From Rutidosis leptorrhynchoides (lineage: Eukaryota; Streptophyta; Magnoliopsida; Asterales; Asteraceae), in assembly GCF_046630445.1 (NCBI RefSeq), contig NC_092341.1, positions 999,501-1,063,500 of the forward strand: 64,000 nucleotides of DNA, written 5' to 3'. A model generated the notes under the pieces. It saw nothing but the letters and a program-made list of their open reading frames with translations. It searched no databases and had not been told where the DNA came from. Within the stretch, counting starts at the first letter, position 1, and each line of letters begins with the position of its first letter. The translations under genes were made by a program, and so were the position numbers. Of this stretch, positions 1 through 11,217 are shown piece after piece.

Positions 1-1617
1 CAACTGAATATGAGGCAGCGTAGGTGGATTGAATTATTGAATGATTACGACTTTGAGATTCGTTACCACCCGGGGAAGGCAAATGTGGTAGCTGATGCCT
101 TGAGCAGGAAGGACAGAGAACCCATTCGAGTAAAATCTATGAATATAATGATTCATAATAATCTTACTACTCAAATAAAGGAGGCGCAACAAGGAGTTTT
201 AAAAGAGGGAAATTTAAAGGATGAAATACCCAAAGGATCGGAGAAGCATCTTAATATTCGGGAAGATGGAACCCGGTATAGGGCTGAAAGGATTTAGGTA
301 CCAAAATTTGGAGATATGAGAGAAATGGTACTTAGAGAAGCTCATAAAACCAGATACTCAATACATCCTGGAACGGGGAAGATGTACACGAATCTCAAGA
401 AACATTTTTGGTGGCCGGGTATGAAAGCCGATGTTGCTAAATACGTAGGAGAATGTTTGACGTGTTCTAAGGTCAAAGCTGAGCATCAAAAACCATCAGG
501 TCTACTTCAACAACCCGAAATCCCAGAATGGAAATGGGAAAACATTACCATGGATTTCATCACTAAATTGCCAAGGACTGCAAGTGGTTTTGATACTATT
601 TGGGTAATTGTTGATCGTCTCACCAAATTAGCACACTTCCTGCCAATAAGAGAAGATGACAAGATGGAGAAGTTAGCACGACTGTATTTGAAGGAAGTCG
701 TCTCCAGACATGGAATACCAATCTCTATTATCTCTGATAGGGATGGCAGATTTATTTCAAGATTCTGGCAGACATTACAGCAAGCATTAGGAACTCGTCT
801 AGACATGAGTACTACCTATCATCCACAAACTGATGGGCAGAGCGAAAGGACGATACAAACGCTTGAAGACATGCTACGAGCATGTGTTATTGATTTTGGA
901 AACAGTTGGGATCGACACCTACCGTTAGCAGAATTTTCCTACAACAACAGTTATCATTCTAGTATTGAGATGGCGCCGTTTGAGGCACTTTATGATAGAA
1001 AGTGCAGGTCTCCGATTTGTTGGAATGAAGTGGGGGATAGACAGATTACGGGTCCGGAGATAATACAAGAAACTACCGAGAAAATCATCCAAATTCAACA
1101 ACGGTTGAAAACCGCCCAAAGTCGACAAAAGAGCTACGCTGACATTAAAAGAAAAGATATAGAATTTGAAATTGGAGAGATGGTCATGCTTAAAGTTGCA
1201 CCTTGGAAAGGCGTTGTTCGATTTGGTAAACGAGGGAAATTAAATCCAAGGTATATTGGACCATTCAAGATTATTGATCGTGTCGGACCAGTAGCTTACC
1301 GAATTGAGTTACCTCAACAACTCGCGGCTGTACATAACACTTTCCACGTCTCGAATTTGAAGAAATGTTTTGCTAAAGAAGATCTCACTATTCCGTTAGA
1401 TGAAATCCAAATCAATGAAAAACTTCAATTCATCGAAGAACCCGTCGAAATAATGGATCGTGAGGTTAAAAGACTTAAGCAAAACAAGATACCAATTGTT
1501 AAGGTTCGATGGAATACTCGTAGAGGACCCGAGTTCACCTGGGAGCGTGAAGATCAGATGAAGAAGAAATACCCGCATCTATTTCCAGAAGATTCGTCAA
1601 CACCTTCAACAGCTTAA
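1..1617 (+). pseudogene. E1 pol 3' part: RNase H tail, integrase, chromodomain
   Basis: One frame runs from the first base to a stop at 1617 and is interrupted only by TAG at 295-297, where the sibling copies have Trp. The first ~95 codons are the RNase H tail and linker ([16 protein letters not shown]). Counting from the Met at 316, the integrase zinc-binding residues are H10, H17, C47 and C50; the catalytic triad is D80, D141 and E177 with the canonical 35-residue D-E spacing. The GPF motif is near residue 315, and a chromodomain-like segment (about 377-423, ending KKYPHLF) closes the protein. In chromoviruses this domain is thought to steer integration to marked chromatin. Integrase is complete here; the single nonsense codon makes the polyprotein formally a pseudogene. 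Confidence 0.88.
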
Positions 1618-1640
1618 AATTTCGGGACGAAATTTATTTA

Positions 1641-1652
1641 ACGGGTAGGTAC
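1641..1652 (+). promoter_or_regulatory. Polypurine-tract candidate of E1
   Basis: The purine-rich ACGGGTAGGTAC directly precedes the TGTAGTGACC that opens the LTR, where the plus-strand primer of an LTR element must lie. It is shorter and less pure than a textbook polypurine tract. The same sequence precedes the E2 3' LTR, and a further copy lies upstream of gag (see the 11064 feature). Confidence 0.6.
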
Positions 1653-4600
1653 TGTAGTGACCCGAACTTTACCATGTTTATATATATTAATTGAGATTGA
1701 TATTTACATGATTAAATGTTTCCAACATGTTAAGCAATCAAACTTGTTAAGACTTGATTAATTGAAATATGTTTCATATAGACAATTGACCACCCAAGTT
1801 GACCGGTGATTCACGAACGTTAAAACTTGTAAAAACTATATGATGACATATATATGGATATATATATATAGTTAACATGATACTATGATAAGTAAACATA
1901 TCATTAAATATATTAACAATGAACTACATATGTAAAAACAAGACTACTAACTTAATGATTTTTAAACGAGACATATATGTAACGATTATCGTTGTAAAGA
2001 CATTTAATGTATATATATCATATCGAGAGATATTCATACATGATAATATCATGATAATATAATAATTTAAAATCTCATTTGATATTATAAACATTGAGTT
2101 AACAACATTTAACAAGATCGTTAACCTAAAGGTTTCAAAACAACACTTACATGTAACGACTAACGATGACTTAACGACTCAGTTAGAATGTATATACATG
2201 TAGTGTTTTAATATGTATTTATACACTTTTTAAAGACTTCAATACACTTATCAAAATACTTCTAATTAACAAAAATGCTTACAATTACATCATCGTTCAG
2301 TTTCATCAACAATTCTACTCGTATGCACCCGTATTCGTACTCGTACAATACACAGCTTTTAGATGTATGTACTATTGGTATATACACTCCAATGATCAGC
2401 TCTTAGCAGCCCATGTGAGTCACCTAACACATGTGGGAACCATCATTTGGCAACTAGCATGAAATATCTCATAAAATTACAAAAATATGAGTAATCATTC
2501 ATGACTTATTTACATGAAAACAAAATTACATATCCTTTATATCTAATCCATACACCAACGACCAAAAACACCTACAAACACTTTCATTCTTCAATTTTCT
2601 TCATCTAATTGATCTCTCTCAAGTTCTATCTTCAAGTTCTAAGTGTTCTTCATATATTCTACAAGTTCTAGTTACATAAAATCAAGAATACTTTCAAGTT
2701 TGCTAGCTCACTTCCAATCTTGTAAGGTGATCATCCAACCTCAAGAAATCTTTGTTTCTTACAGTAGGTTATCATTCTAATACAAGGTAATAATCATATT
2801 CAAACTTTGGTTCAATTTCTATAACTATAACAATCTTATTTCAAGTGATGATCTTACTTGAACTTGTTTTCGTGTCATGATTCTGCTTCAAGAACTTCGA
2901 GCCATCCAAGGATCCATTGAAGCTAGATCCATTTTTCTATTTTCCAGTAGGTTTATCCAAGGAACTTAAGGTAGTAATGATGTTCATAACATCATTCGAT
3001 TCATACATATAAAGCTATCTTATTCGAAGGTTTAAACTTGTAATCACTAGAACATAGTTTAGTTAATTCTAAACTTGTTCGCAAACAAAAGTTAATCCTT
3101 CTAACTTGACTTTTAAAATCAACTAAACACATGTTCTATATCTATATTATATGCTAACTTAATGATTTAAAACCTGGAAACACGAAAAACACCGTAAAAC
3201 CGGATTTACGCCGTCGTAGTAACACCGCGGGCTGTTTTGGGTTAGTTAATTAAAAACTATGATAAACTTTGATTTAAAAGTTGTTATTCTGAGAAAATGA
3301 TTTTTATTATGAACATGAAACTATATCCAAAAATTATGGTTAAACTCAAAGTGGAAGTATGTTTTCTAAAATGGTCATCTAGACGTCGTTCTTTCGACTG
3401 AAATGACTACCTTTACAAAAACGACCTGTAACTTATTTTTCCGACTATAAACCTATACTTTTTCTGTTTATATTCATAAAATAGAGTTCTATATGAAACC
3501 ATAGCAATTTGATTCACTCAAAACGGATTTAAAATGAAGAAGTTATGGGTAAAACAAGATTGGATAATTTTTCTCATTTTAGCTACGTGAAAATTGGTAA
3601 CAAATCTATTCCAACCATAACTTAATCAACTGGTATTGTATATTATGTAATCTTGAGATACCATAGACACGTATACAATGTTTCGACCTATCATGTCGAC
3701 ACATCTATATATATTTCGGAACAACCATAGACACTCTATATGTGAATGTTGGAGTTAGCTATACAGGGTTGAGGTTGATTCCAAAATATATATAGTTTGA
3801 GTTGTGATCAATACTGAGATACGTATACACTGGGTCATGGATTGATTCAAGATAATATTTATCGATTTATTTCTGTACATCTAACTGTGGACAACTAGTT
3901 GTAGGTTACTAACGAGGACAGCTGACTTAATAAACTTAAAACATCAAAATATATTAAAAGTGTTGTAAATATATTTTGAACATACTTTGATATATATGTA
4001 TATATTGTTATAGGTTCGTGAATCAACCAGTGGCCAAGTCTTACTTCCCGACGAAGTAAAAATCTGTGAAAGTGAGTTATAGTCCCACTTTTAAAATCTA
4101 ATATTTTTGGGATGAGAATACATGCAGGTTTTATAAATGATTTACAAAATAGACACAAGTACATGAAACTACATTCTATGGTTGAATTATCGAAATCAAA
4201 TATGCCCCTTTTTATTAAGTCTGGTAATCTAAGAATTAGGGAACAGACACCCTAATTGACGCGAATCCTAAAGATAGATCTATCGGGCCCAACAAGCCCC
4301 ATCCAAAGTACCGGATGCTTTAGTACTTCGAAATTTATATCATATCCGAAGGGTGTCCCGGAATGATGGGGATATTCTTATATATGCATCTTGTTAATGT
4401 CGGTTACCAGGTGTTCACCATATGAATAATTTTTATCTCTATGTATGGGATGTGTATTGAAATATGAAATCTTGTGGTCTATTGTTATGATTTGATATAT
4501 AGGTTAAACCTATAACTCACCAACATTTTTGTTGACGTTTTAAGCATGTTTATTCTCAGGTGATTATTAAGAGCTTCCGCTATTGCATACTAAAATAAGG

Positions 4601-4903
4601 ACAAGATTTGGAGTCCATGTTTGTATGATATTGTGTAAAAACTGCATTCAAGAAACTGATTTCGATGTAACATATTTGTATTGTAAACCATTATGTAATG
4701 GTCGTGTGTAAACATGATAGTTTAGATTATCATTATTTGATAATCTACGTAAAGCTTTTTAAACCTTTATTTATGAAATAAAGGTTATGGTATGTTTTAA
4801 AAATGAATGCAGTGTTTGAAAAACGTCTCATATATAGGTCAAAATCTTGCAACGAAATCAATTAATATGGAACATTTTTAATCAATAAGAACGGGACATT
4901 TCA
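1653..4903 (+). repeat. 3' LTR of E1 (about 3.25 kb)
   Basis: It begins TGTAGTGACCCGAAC and ends GGGACATTTCA, so it has TG...CA ends, and it is collinear with the LTRs at 5888, 15819 and 36060. At 3.25-3.4 kb this is a long LTR for a chromovirus. Near its head lie two W-box-like TTGACC motifs (around 1787-1805). A TATA-like TTTATATC near 2540 is followed by a pyrimidine-rich stretch, a plausible promoter and transcript start, but only by inference. I see no protein-coding gene in it; short ORFs shared between LTR copies are explained by sequence homology of the repeats. Confidence 0.9.
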
Positions 4904-4957
4904 CCTTGTCCCCCCTAAACCCCACGGCCACCACCACCATACCACCCCATCACCTCC

Positions 4958-4965
4958 TATAAATA
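4958..4965 (+). promoter_or_regulatory. TATA box in LTR H
   Basis: TATAAATA is followed about 30 bases on by CT-rich sequence typical of a plant transcript leader (TCTCTAATTCTCTCT). This would be the LTR promoter of H, at the U3/R boundary. There is no functional evidence. Confidence 0.5.
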
Positions 4966-5124
4966 CCATGCTAATTCCTCACATTTCACACTTGATTTCA
5001 TTAACAAATTACACACACTTACTCTCTAATTCTCTCTATAGTATTTCTCACTCTAAAAAGTGTAAGTTTTAAATTTTCTTTCTCTTCTTCTTCCCTTCAT
5101 ATACATGACATCATCATCATCACT

Positions 5125-5520
5125 TAAAGGATCTAGCTTTTTAGCTTTTGATCTTGTTATATCTTGTAGATTCAAACTTGGGTTTGAATCCTTCAAGAAC
5201 ATGAAAGATTCAAGCTTTCTAGCTTTGAATCTTCATTTACTTGTTAGATCTAGCTTATGATTTCTTTATTTGGTTATAAGGATCAAAACTTGTGTTTATG
5301 ATCTTCATGTAACTTGAAGATCTAGTCTTTTGCTTTAAGGATCTTCAAGAACACTAAAGATCCAAGCTTTCTAGCTTAGTGTTTCATTATTTTGTTAAAT
5401 ATCTTAACTTTTTAGCTTATGATCTCATTACTTTCATTAGATCTTAGCTTTCTAGCTTATGGTCTCATTAATCTTGTAAAGATCCAAGCTTTCTAGCTTA
5501 GGGTTTTCTTAATACTTGAG
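5125..5520 (+). repeat. Degenerate tandem array in LTR H
   Basis: About eight imperfect copies of a unit built on AGATCNAAGCTTTCTAGCTT follow one another at irregular spacing of about 35-60 bases, alternating with ATGATCTTCATT-like sequence. The array lies just downstream of the TATA box, so it would be in the transcribed leader of the LTR. Copies differ enough that the array is old or under loose constraint. Confidence 0.65.
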
Positions 5521-5887
5521 ATCTAAGTTATTATTGTAGATCTCACTTACTTGGAACCTTTTTGTGTTTGTTGTGATGATAAAGATCAAGTCTTCATCAT
5601 CACATATGATGGAGATGCATAAAGTTGTGTAAAAAGGATAAAGGTTAAAGCTTTATTGGATTTATGCAATAAAGAGGCAATCTTGATGTTCAAAACTTGT
5701 AGAATGATAGATTTTACTCTTAGTTGTGTGTTGATGGTTGAAATTGGTCAAAGTGATGCTAAAACATCAAAGATTTGTACACTTGAAGCTTACACACATC
5801 AAGGATGAGAACCGTAATGAGCATCAAGCACCAAGAAACCCACCGGAGCACTTGTTTGCTGTTTTTCGGGGTCTGATCAGACGTCTG

Positions 5888-8800
5888 TGTAGTGACCTGA
5901 ACTTTTCCATGTTTTTATATATTAAATGAAATTGATATTTACATGATTAAATGTTTCCAACATGTTAAGCAATCAAACTTGTTAAGACTTGATTAATTGA
6001 AATAGGTTTCATATAGACAATTGACCACCCAAGTTGACCGGCGATTCACGAACGTTAAAACTTGTAAAAACTATATGATGACATATATATGGATATATAT
6101 ATAGTTAACATGATATTATGATAAGTAAACATATCATTAAGTATATTAACAATGAACTACATATGTAAAAACAAGACTACTTACTTAATGATTTTGAAAC
6201 GAGACATATATGTAACGATTATCGTTGTAACGACATTTAATGTATATATATCATATTAAGATATATTAATACATCATGATGTCATGATAATGTAATAATT
6301 TAACATCTCATTTGATTTAATAAACAATTGGTTAACAACATTTAACAAGATCGTTAACCAAAAGGTTTCAAAACAACACTTACATGTAACGACTAACGAT
6401 GACTTAACGACTCAGTTAAAATGTATATACATATAGTGTTTTAATATGTATTCATACACTTTTGAAAGACTTCAAGACACTTATCAAAATACTTCTACTT
6501 GACAAAAATGCTTACAATTACATCCTCGTTCAGTTTCATCAACAATTCTACTCGTATGCACCCGTATTTCATACTCGTACAATACACAGCTTTTAGATGT
6601 ATGTACTATTGGTATATACACTCCAATGATCAGCTCTTAGCAGCTCAGGTGAGTCACCTAACACATGTGGGAACCATCATTTGGCAACTAGCATGAAATA
6701 TCTCATAAAATTACAAAAATATGAGTAATCATTCATGACTTATTTACATGAAAACAAAATTACATATCCTTTATATCTAATCCATACACCAACGACCAAA
6801 AACACCTACAAACACTTTCATTCTTCAATTTTCTTCATCTAATTGATCTCTCTCAAGTTCTATCTTCAAGTTCTAAGTGTTCTTCATAAATTCTACAAGT
6901 TCTAGTTTCATAAAATCAAGAATACTTCCAAGTTTGCTAGCTTACTTCCAATCTTGTAGAGTGATCATCCAACCTCAAGAAATCTTTTTTACTTACAGTA
7001 AGATATCTTTCTAATACAAGGTAATACTCACATTCAAACTTTGATTCAATTTCTATAACTATAACAATTTTATTTCGAGTGGAAATCATACTTGAACTTG
7101 TTTTCGTGTCATGATTCTGCTTCAAGAACTTTCAAGCCATCCAAGGATCCTTTGAAGCTAGATCCATTTTTCTCATTTCCAGTAGCTTTATCTAGAAAAC
7201 TTGAGGTAGTAATGATGTTCATAACATCATTCAATTCATACATATAAAGCTATCTTATTCGAAGGTTTAAACTTGTAATCACTAGAACATAGTTTAGTTA
7301 ATTCTAAACTTGTTCGCAAACAAAAGTTAATCCTTCTAACTTGACTTTTAAAATCAACTAAACACATGTGCTATATCTATATTATATGCTAACTTAATGA
7401 TTTAAAACCTGTAAACACGAAGAACACTGTAAAACCGGACATACGCCGTCGTAGTAACACCGCGGGCTGTTTTGGGTTAGTTAATTAAAAACTATGATAA
7501 ACTTTGATTTAAAAGTTGTTCTTCTGGGAAAATGATTTTTCTTATGAACATGAAACTATATCCAAAAATCATGATTAAACTCAAAGTGGAAGTATGTTTT
7601 CTAAAATGGTCATCTAGACGTCGTTCTTTCGACTGAAATGACTACCTTTACAAAAACGACTTGTAACTTATATTTACGACTATAAAATGAAGAAGTTATG
7701 GGTAAAACAAGATTGGAAAATTTTTCTATTTAGATTCATAAAATAGAGTTCAATATGAAACCATATCAATTTGATTCACTCAAAACGGATTTAAAATGAA
7801 GAAGTTATGGGTAAAACAAGATTGGAAAATTTTTCTTGTTGTAGCAACGTGAAAATTGGTAACAAATCTATATTAATCATATCCTAGCTAACTTATATTG
7901 TATTATACATGTATTCTAATATATTATGTAATCTTGAGATACCATAGACACGTATGAAAATGTTTTGACATATCATATCGACCCATGTGTATATATTATT
8001 TGGAACAACTATAGACACTCTATATGCAGTAATGTGGGAGTTAGCTATACAGGGTTGAGGTTAATTCCAAAAATATATATACTTTGAGTTGTGATCTAGC
8101 CTGAGATGTGTATATACTAGGTCGTGGATTGATTCAAGATAATATATATCAATTTTTTCTGTACATCTAACGTTGGACAACTAGTTGTAGGTTACTAACA
8201 AGGACAGCTGACTTAATAAACTTAAAACATCAAAATGTATTAAAAGTGTTGTAAATATATTTTGAATATACTTTGATATATATGTACATATTTGTTATAG
8301 GTTCATAAATCGACCAGTGGCCAAGTCTTACTTCCCGACGAAGTAAAAATCTGTGAAAGTGAGTTATAGTCCCACTTTTAAAATCTAATATTTTTGGGAT
8401 GAGAATACATGCAGGTTTTATAAATGATTTACAAAATAGACACAAGTACGTGAAACTACATTCTATGGTTGAATTATCGAAATCGAATATGACCCTTTTA
8501 ATTAAGTCTGGTAATCTAAGAATTAGGGAACAGACACCCTAATTGACGCGAATCCTAAAGATAGATCTATTGGGCCTAACAAACCCCATCCAAAGTACCG
8601 GATGCTTTAGTACTTCGAAATTTATATCATATCCGAAGGGTGTCCCGGAATGATGGGGATATTCTTATATATGCATCTTGTTAATGTCAGTTACCAGGTG
8701 TTCACCATATGAATGATTTTTATCTCTATGTATGGGATGTATATTGAAATATGAAATCTTGTGGTCTATTGTTACGATTTGATATATATAGGTTAAACCT

Positions 8801-9191
8801 ATAACTCACCAACATTTTTGTTGACTTTTAAAGCATGTTTATTCTTAGGTGAATATTAAGAGCTTCCGCTGTTGCATACTAAAATAAGGACAAGATTTGG
8901 AGTCCATGTTTGTATGATATTATGTAAAAACTGCATTCAAGAAACATATGTCGATGTAATATATTTCTATTGTAAACCATTATGTAATGGTCGTGTGAAA
9001 ACAGTATATTTTAGATTATCATTATTTGATAATCTACGTAATGCTTTTGAAACCTTTATTGATAAAATAAAGGTTATGGTTGTTTTAAAAATGAATGCAG
9101 TCTTTGAAAAACGTCTCATATAGAGGTCAAAACCTCGCAATGAAATCAATTAATATGGAACGTTTATAATCAATATGAACGGGACATTTCA
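5888..9191 (+). repeat. 5' LTR of E2
   Basis: It starts TGTAGTGACC and ends GGGACATTTCA and is collinear with the 3' LTR (15819-19101). One patch differs: near 7684-7726 a block matching the sequence about 100 bases downstream (AAATGAAGAAGTTATGGG) replaces the short segment seen in the 3' LTR. It looks like a templated insertion after the element landed. TATA-like TTTATATC is near 6770. Confidence 0.93.
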
Positions 9192-9193
9192 GT

Positions 9194-9205
9194 TGGTATC
9201 CGAGC
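9194..9205 (+). promoter_or_regulatory. Primer-binding site of E2 (tRNA-iMet type)
   Basis: TGGTATCCGAGC lies two bases after the LTR end. Most plant Ty3 elements use TGGTATCAGAGC, complementary to the 3' end of initiator tRNA-Met. E2 and E3 share one A-to-C change, so the variant belongs to the family and is not a private mutation. Confidence 0.85.
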
Positions 9206-9400
9206 GTTGGTCTTAGAGAACCAGAATTTTGCATTAGTGTGTCTTATCGAGTTTGTTAGGATGCATTAGTGAGTCTGGACTTTGACCGTGTTTACTTGAA
9301 AAATGATTGCTTAACAAATTTTGTTTAAAACTATATATTTTTAACATGTGAATATTATATGATATATTAATCTCTTAACGTGTTTGATATTATGTGATAG

Positions 9401-10015
9401 ATGTCTATCTCTAGAACAAGTCCCATTGACTCACCTAATAATAATGAAGAGTCAAATGTAAATTGGAATGATTCGTGGACTGATTCACAAGTTCCCGAAG
9501 AGGAACCGGAAGAAGAGTCGGAACCGGAAGAAGAATCGGAACCGGAAGAAGAATCGGAACCGGAAGAAGAAATAGAACCAGTGGGGGAAATAATAAAACG
9601 GTTAAGTAGAAGAAAATTCTCAACCAACCGACCAAAGTTAATTATGGTCAATGGTGTTTCCGCCAAGGAAGCAAAGTATTGGGAGGATTACCAATTCTCC
9701 GATGAATCGGATCCCGACAAGAATTTCGATGATGTTATAGAAATTACCCCAACACAATTTAATAAGGTAAAAGAGAACAATAAGGGAAAGGGCATAAAAA
9801 TAGAGAAATTTGATTCCAAACCCGATGAACTTTATATGTATCGTCAACACCCGTATTTCTTAAGTTGTGACAATAACCCAGGAACCTCTAAACCACCAGG
9901 TTTTTCTAAACCAATGTGGAAAACGACGGCTCGTATTAGGGGAACATCATATATCCCTAGAAACTTGGCAAAACGAACCAAAACCGAAGAAGAAGAAACT
10001 AGCGAGTCAGAATAA
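9401..10015 (+). CDS. E2 extra ORF 1: acidic Glu-rich protein of unknown function
   Basis: An intact 204-codon ORF starts with ATG about 195 bases after the primer-binding site. Residues ~30-60 are Glu/Pro/Ser-rich with three tandem units of the type PEEESE. The middle holds SDESDPD and a basic stretch (NNKGKGIKIEK), and the C-terminus is again basic then acidic (KRTKTEEEETSESE). I recognise no domain. The same ORF is present in E3 (39707-40297), where four nonsense codons break it, so it belongs to the family. The Glu-rich repeat expands and contracts between copies. Being the first ORF of the genomic RNA, it would be translated ahead of gag unless splicing or reinitiation intervenes. A chromatin- or RNA-binding role would be a guess. 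Confidence 0.7.
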   Translation: MSISRTSPIDSPNNNEESNVNWNDSWTDSQVPEEEPEEESEPEEESEPEEESEPEEEIEPVGEIIKRLSRRKFSTNRPKLIMVNGVSAKEAKYWEDYQFSDESDPDKNFDDVIEITPTQFNKVKENNKGKGIKIEKFDSKPDELYMYRQHPYFLSCDNNPGTSKPPGFSKPMWKTTARIRGTSYIPRNLAKRTKTEEEETSESE

Positions 10016-10151
10016 GATAGTTGTATTCGTGTGGTGTAATATATATAATATAGTATGCTTATGCTTTATGATATATGTAAAAATTTCTTGTATTAATAAG
10101 TATTTTTTTATGAATCTAACTCTTGTCTATTTTATAGTATAAAAACACAAA

Positions 10152-10872
10152 ATGGATAGACAACCCAATATTTTAAGAGACCTACCCGGAGACATGATTG
10201 ATGAAATCTTGTCTAGAGTCGGTCAGAATTCCTCGGCACAACTACTTATCTAGAGTCGGTCAGAATTCCTCGGCACAATTATTTAAGGCGAGATCAGTTT
10301 GTAAGACATTCGAAGAACGTTCCAAGAATGCCTTGGTTTATAAAAGGCTTTCGTTCGAAAGATGGGGGATATCACATTGGGAAATCCATAAGTTACGATG
10401 TGTTTACTTTGACGCATATATTGCAGGGAACCCAAATGCTATTTTACTCAACGGGTTAAGAAATTATTTTGACTCAATATATTCGAATATAGGACTTCGT
10501 GATTTAGAAAAAGCGGCTAACATGCAACATAAAGAAGCATGTTATGCTTACGGATTAGTAATGTTCGCTTCTCACCAAAGTGAGAACAAGAACATCGGGC
10601 TACAACTATTAAACAAAACGTTCCCACAAGTGACGGAGTCGGTAATTGGGGTAAGAAATGAGGTTTTTAGATTGTTACGGGACTGTTGGACATTACGTAA
10701 CCCTCGTCCCTTTGACGACGTTACAACACGCTGTCTTATCAATGGCCATAACAGTTATGTTCCACAAGACCAAGGATGGGAAGTAGTCCTAGTAAAACCA
10801 GAATGCATGACTTGTTTCTGGACGTATGAATTACGTGTCTTTATTCCCTTTGCTGAACGCCTTATTTATTAA
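10152..10872 (+). pseudogene. E2 extra ORF 2: captured F-box protein (At2g35280-like), broken by a 37-bp duplication
   Basis: ATG at 10152 opens an F-box head (LPGDMIDEILSRV), followed by a helical region with GNPNAILLNGLRNYF and MQHKEACYAYGLVMF. These recall the Sel1-like part of plant F-box proteins of the At2g35280 type. A C-terminal CMTCFWTYELRVF resembles that family's Cys-x2-Cys end. F-box proteins bind SKP1 and present substrates for ubiquitination. Here a perfect-phase tandem duplication of 37 bases (10212-10248, 10249-10285) shifts the frame inside the F-box; the rest stays open to TAA at 10870-10872. E3 carries the same gene with different lesions, so capture predates both insertions. 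Family membership is recognised by eye, not by search. Confidence 0.75.
10212..10285 (+). repeat. 37-base tandem duplication in the F-box ORF
   Basis: Two adjacent copies starting TCTAGAGTCGG and ending in CTACTTA or TTATTTA differ at two positions. The corresponding region of E3 has one copy. The unit is not a multiple of three, so it destroys the frame. Confidence 0.92.
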
Positions 10873-11063
10873 CTAGAATTATCTTCGCAACTACTTTGTA
10901 TCAAAGTTTTATGTGCTATATTTCATGCTATATGTAAAAAAAAAGCGGTATTGTAAGTTTGCAAGTTATTGTATAAAGGTTTGAATATGATATTTTTTTT
11001 TTGTGATTAATTTTTCATATAGAATTGTAGTAGTTGAAATGGTATGTTAGCTACTAAGTATGA

Positions 11064-11090
11064 ATTTAACGGGTAGGTACTACCCGAATT
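11064..11090 (+). promoter_or_regulatory. PPT-like sequence with hairpin upstream of gag in E2
   Basis: ATTTAACGGGTAGGTACT repeats the sequence at the 3' LTR border almost exactly. Here it is followed by TACCCG, giving a six-pair stem CGGGTA/TACCCG with a GGTAC loop. It lies about 130 bases before the gag ATG. E3 has the same structure at 41301-41320. It may be a second plus-strand primer, a structured RNA signal, or a scar of recombination; the sequence does not decide. Confidence 0.55.
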
Positions 11091-11217
11091 AAAGAGTATA
11101 AAATGCTAATATGAAGAAAGAATTTTATAAATAAGTTCATATTACGCTACGAAATATTATTGACTACTCTTGATATTCTATATGATTAACTCGTTTCATT
11201 TGACTATTTTGAAGGAA

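Larger units (their letters stand above)
1..4903 (+). mobile_element. E1: 3' part of a Tekay-like Ty3/gypsy chromovirus (5' end outside window)
   Basis: The window opens inside the RNase H region of a gypsy-type polyprotein, which continues through integrase and a C-terminal chromodomain and is followed by one long terminal repeat. The internal part is close in sequence to E2 (5888-19101) and E3 (36060-45877), so all three are one family. The element ends at 4903 in the dinucleotide CA; the next five bases, CCTTG, would be its target-site duplication, but the other copy lies outside the window. It sits in the older LTR called H, which resumes at 4904. The reading frame shown has a single nonsense codon, so E1 is the best preserved of the three in this region. 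Confidence 0.9.
4904..5887 (+). repeat. Left half of older LTR H, interrupted by E2
   Basis: This block lies between the end of E1 and the start of E2 and has no protein-coding gene. It contains a clear TATA box (4958-4965), then a CT-rich leader and a degenerate tandem array. It is taken as the left part of the LTR that resumes at 19102, because E2 has a GTCTG duplication on both sides (5883-5887 and 19102-19106). The left end of H lies to the left of E1 and is not visible. Whether H is a solo LTR or part of a larger element cannot be decided here. Confidence 0.6.

Noticed and set aside
8230-8445. - strand ORF of about 70 codons present in all E-family LTRs (MCLFCKSFIKPACILIPK)
   Set aside because: It recurs because the LTRs are homologous. 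Ends and lengths differ between copies, and there is no coding texture or start context.
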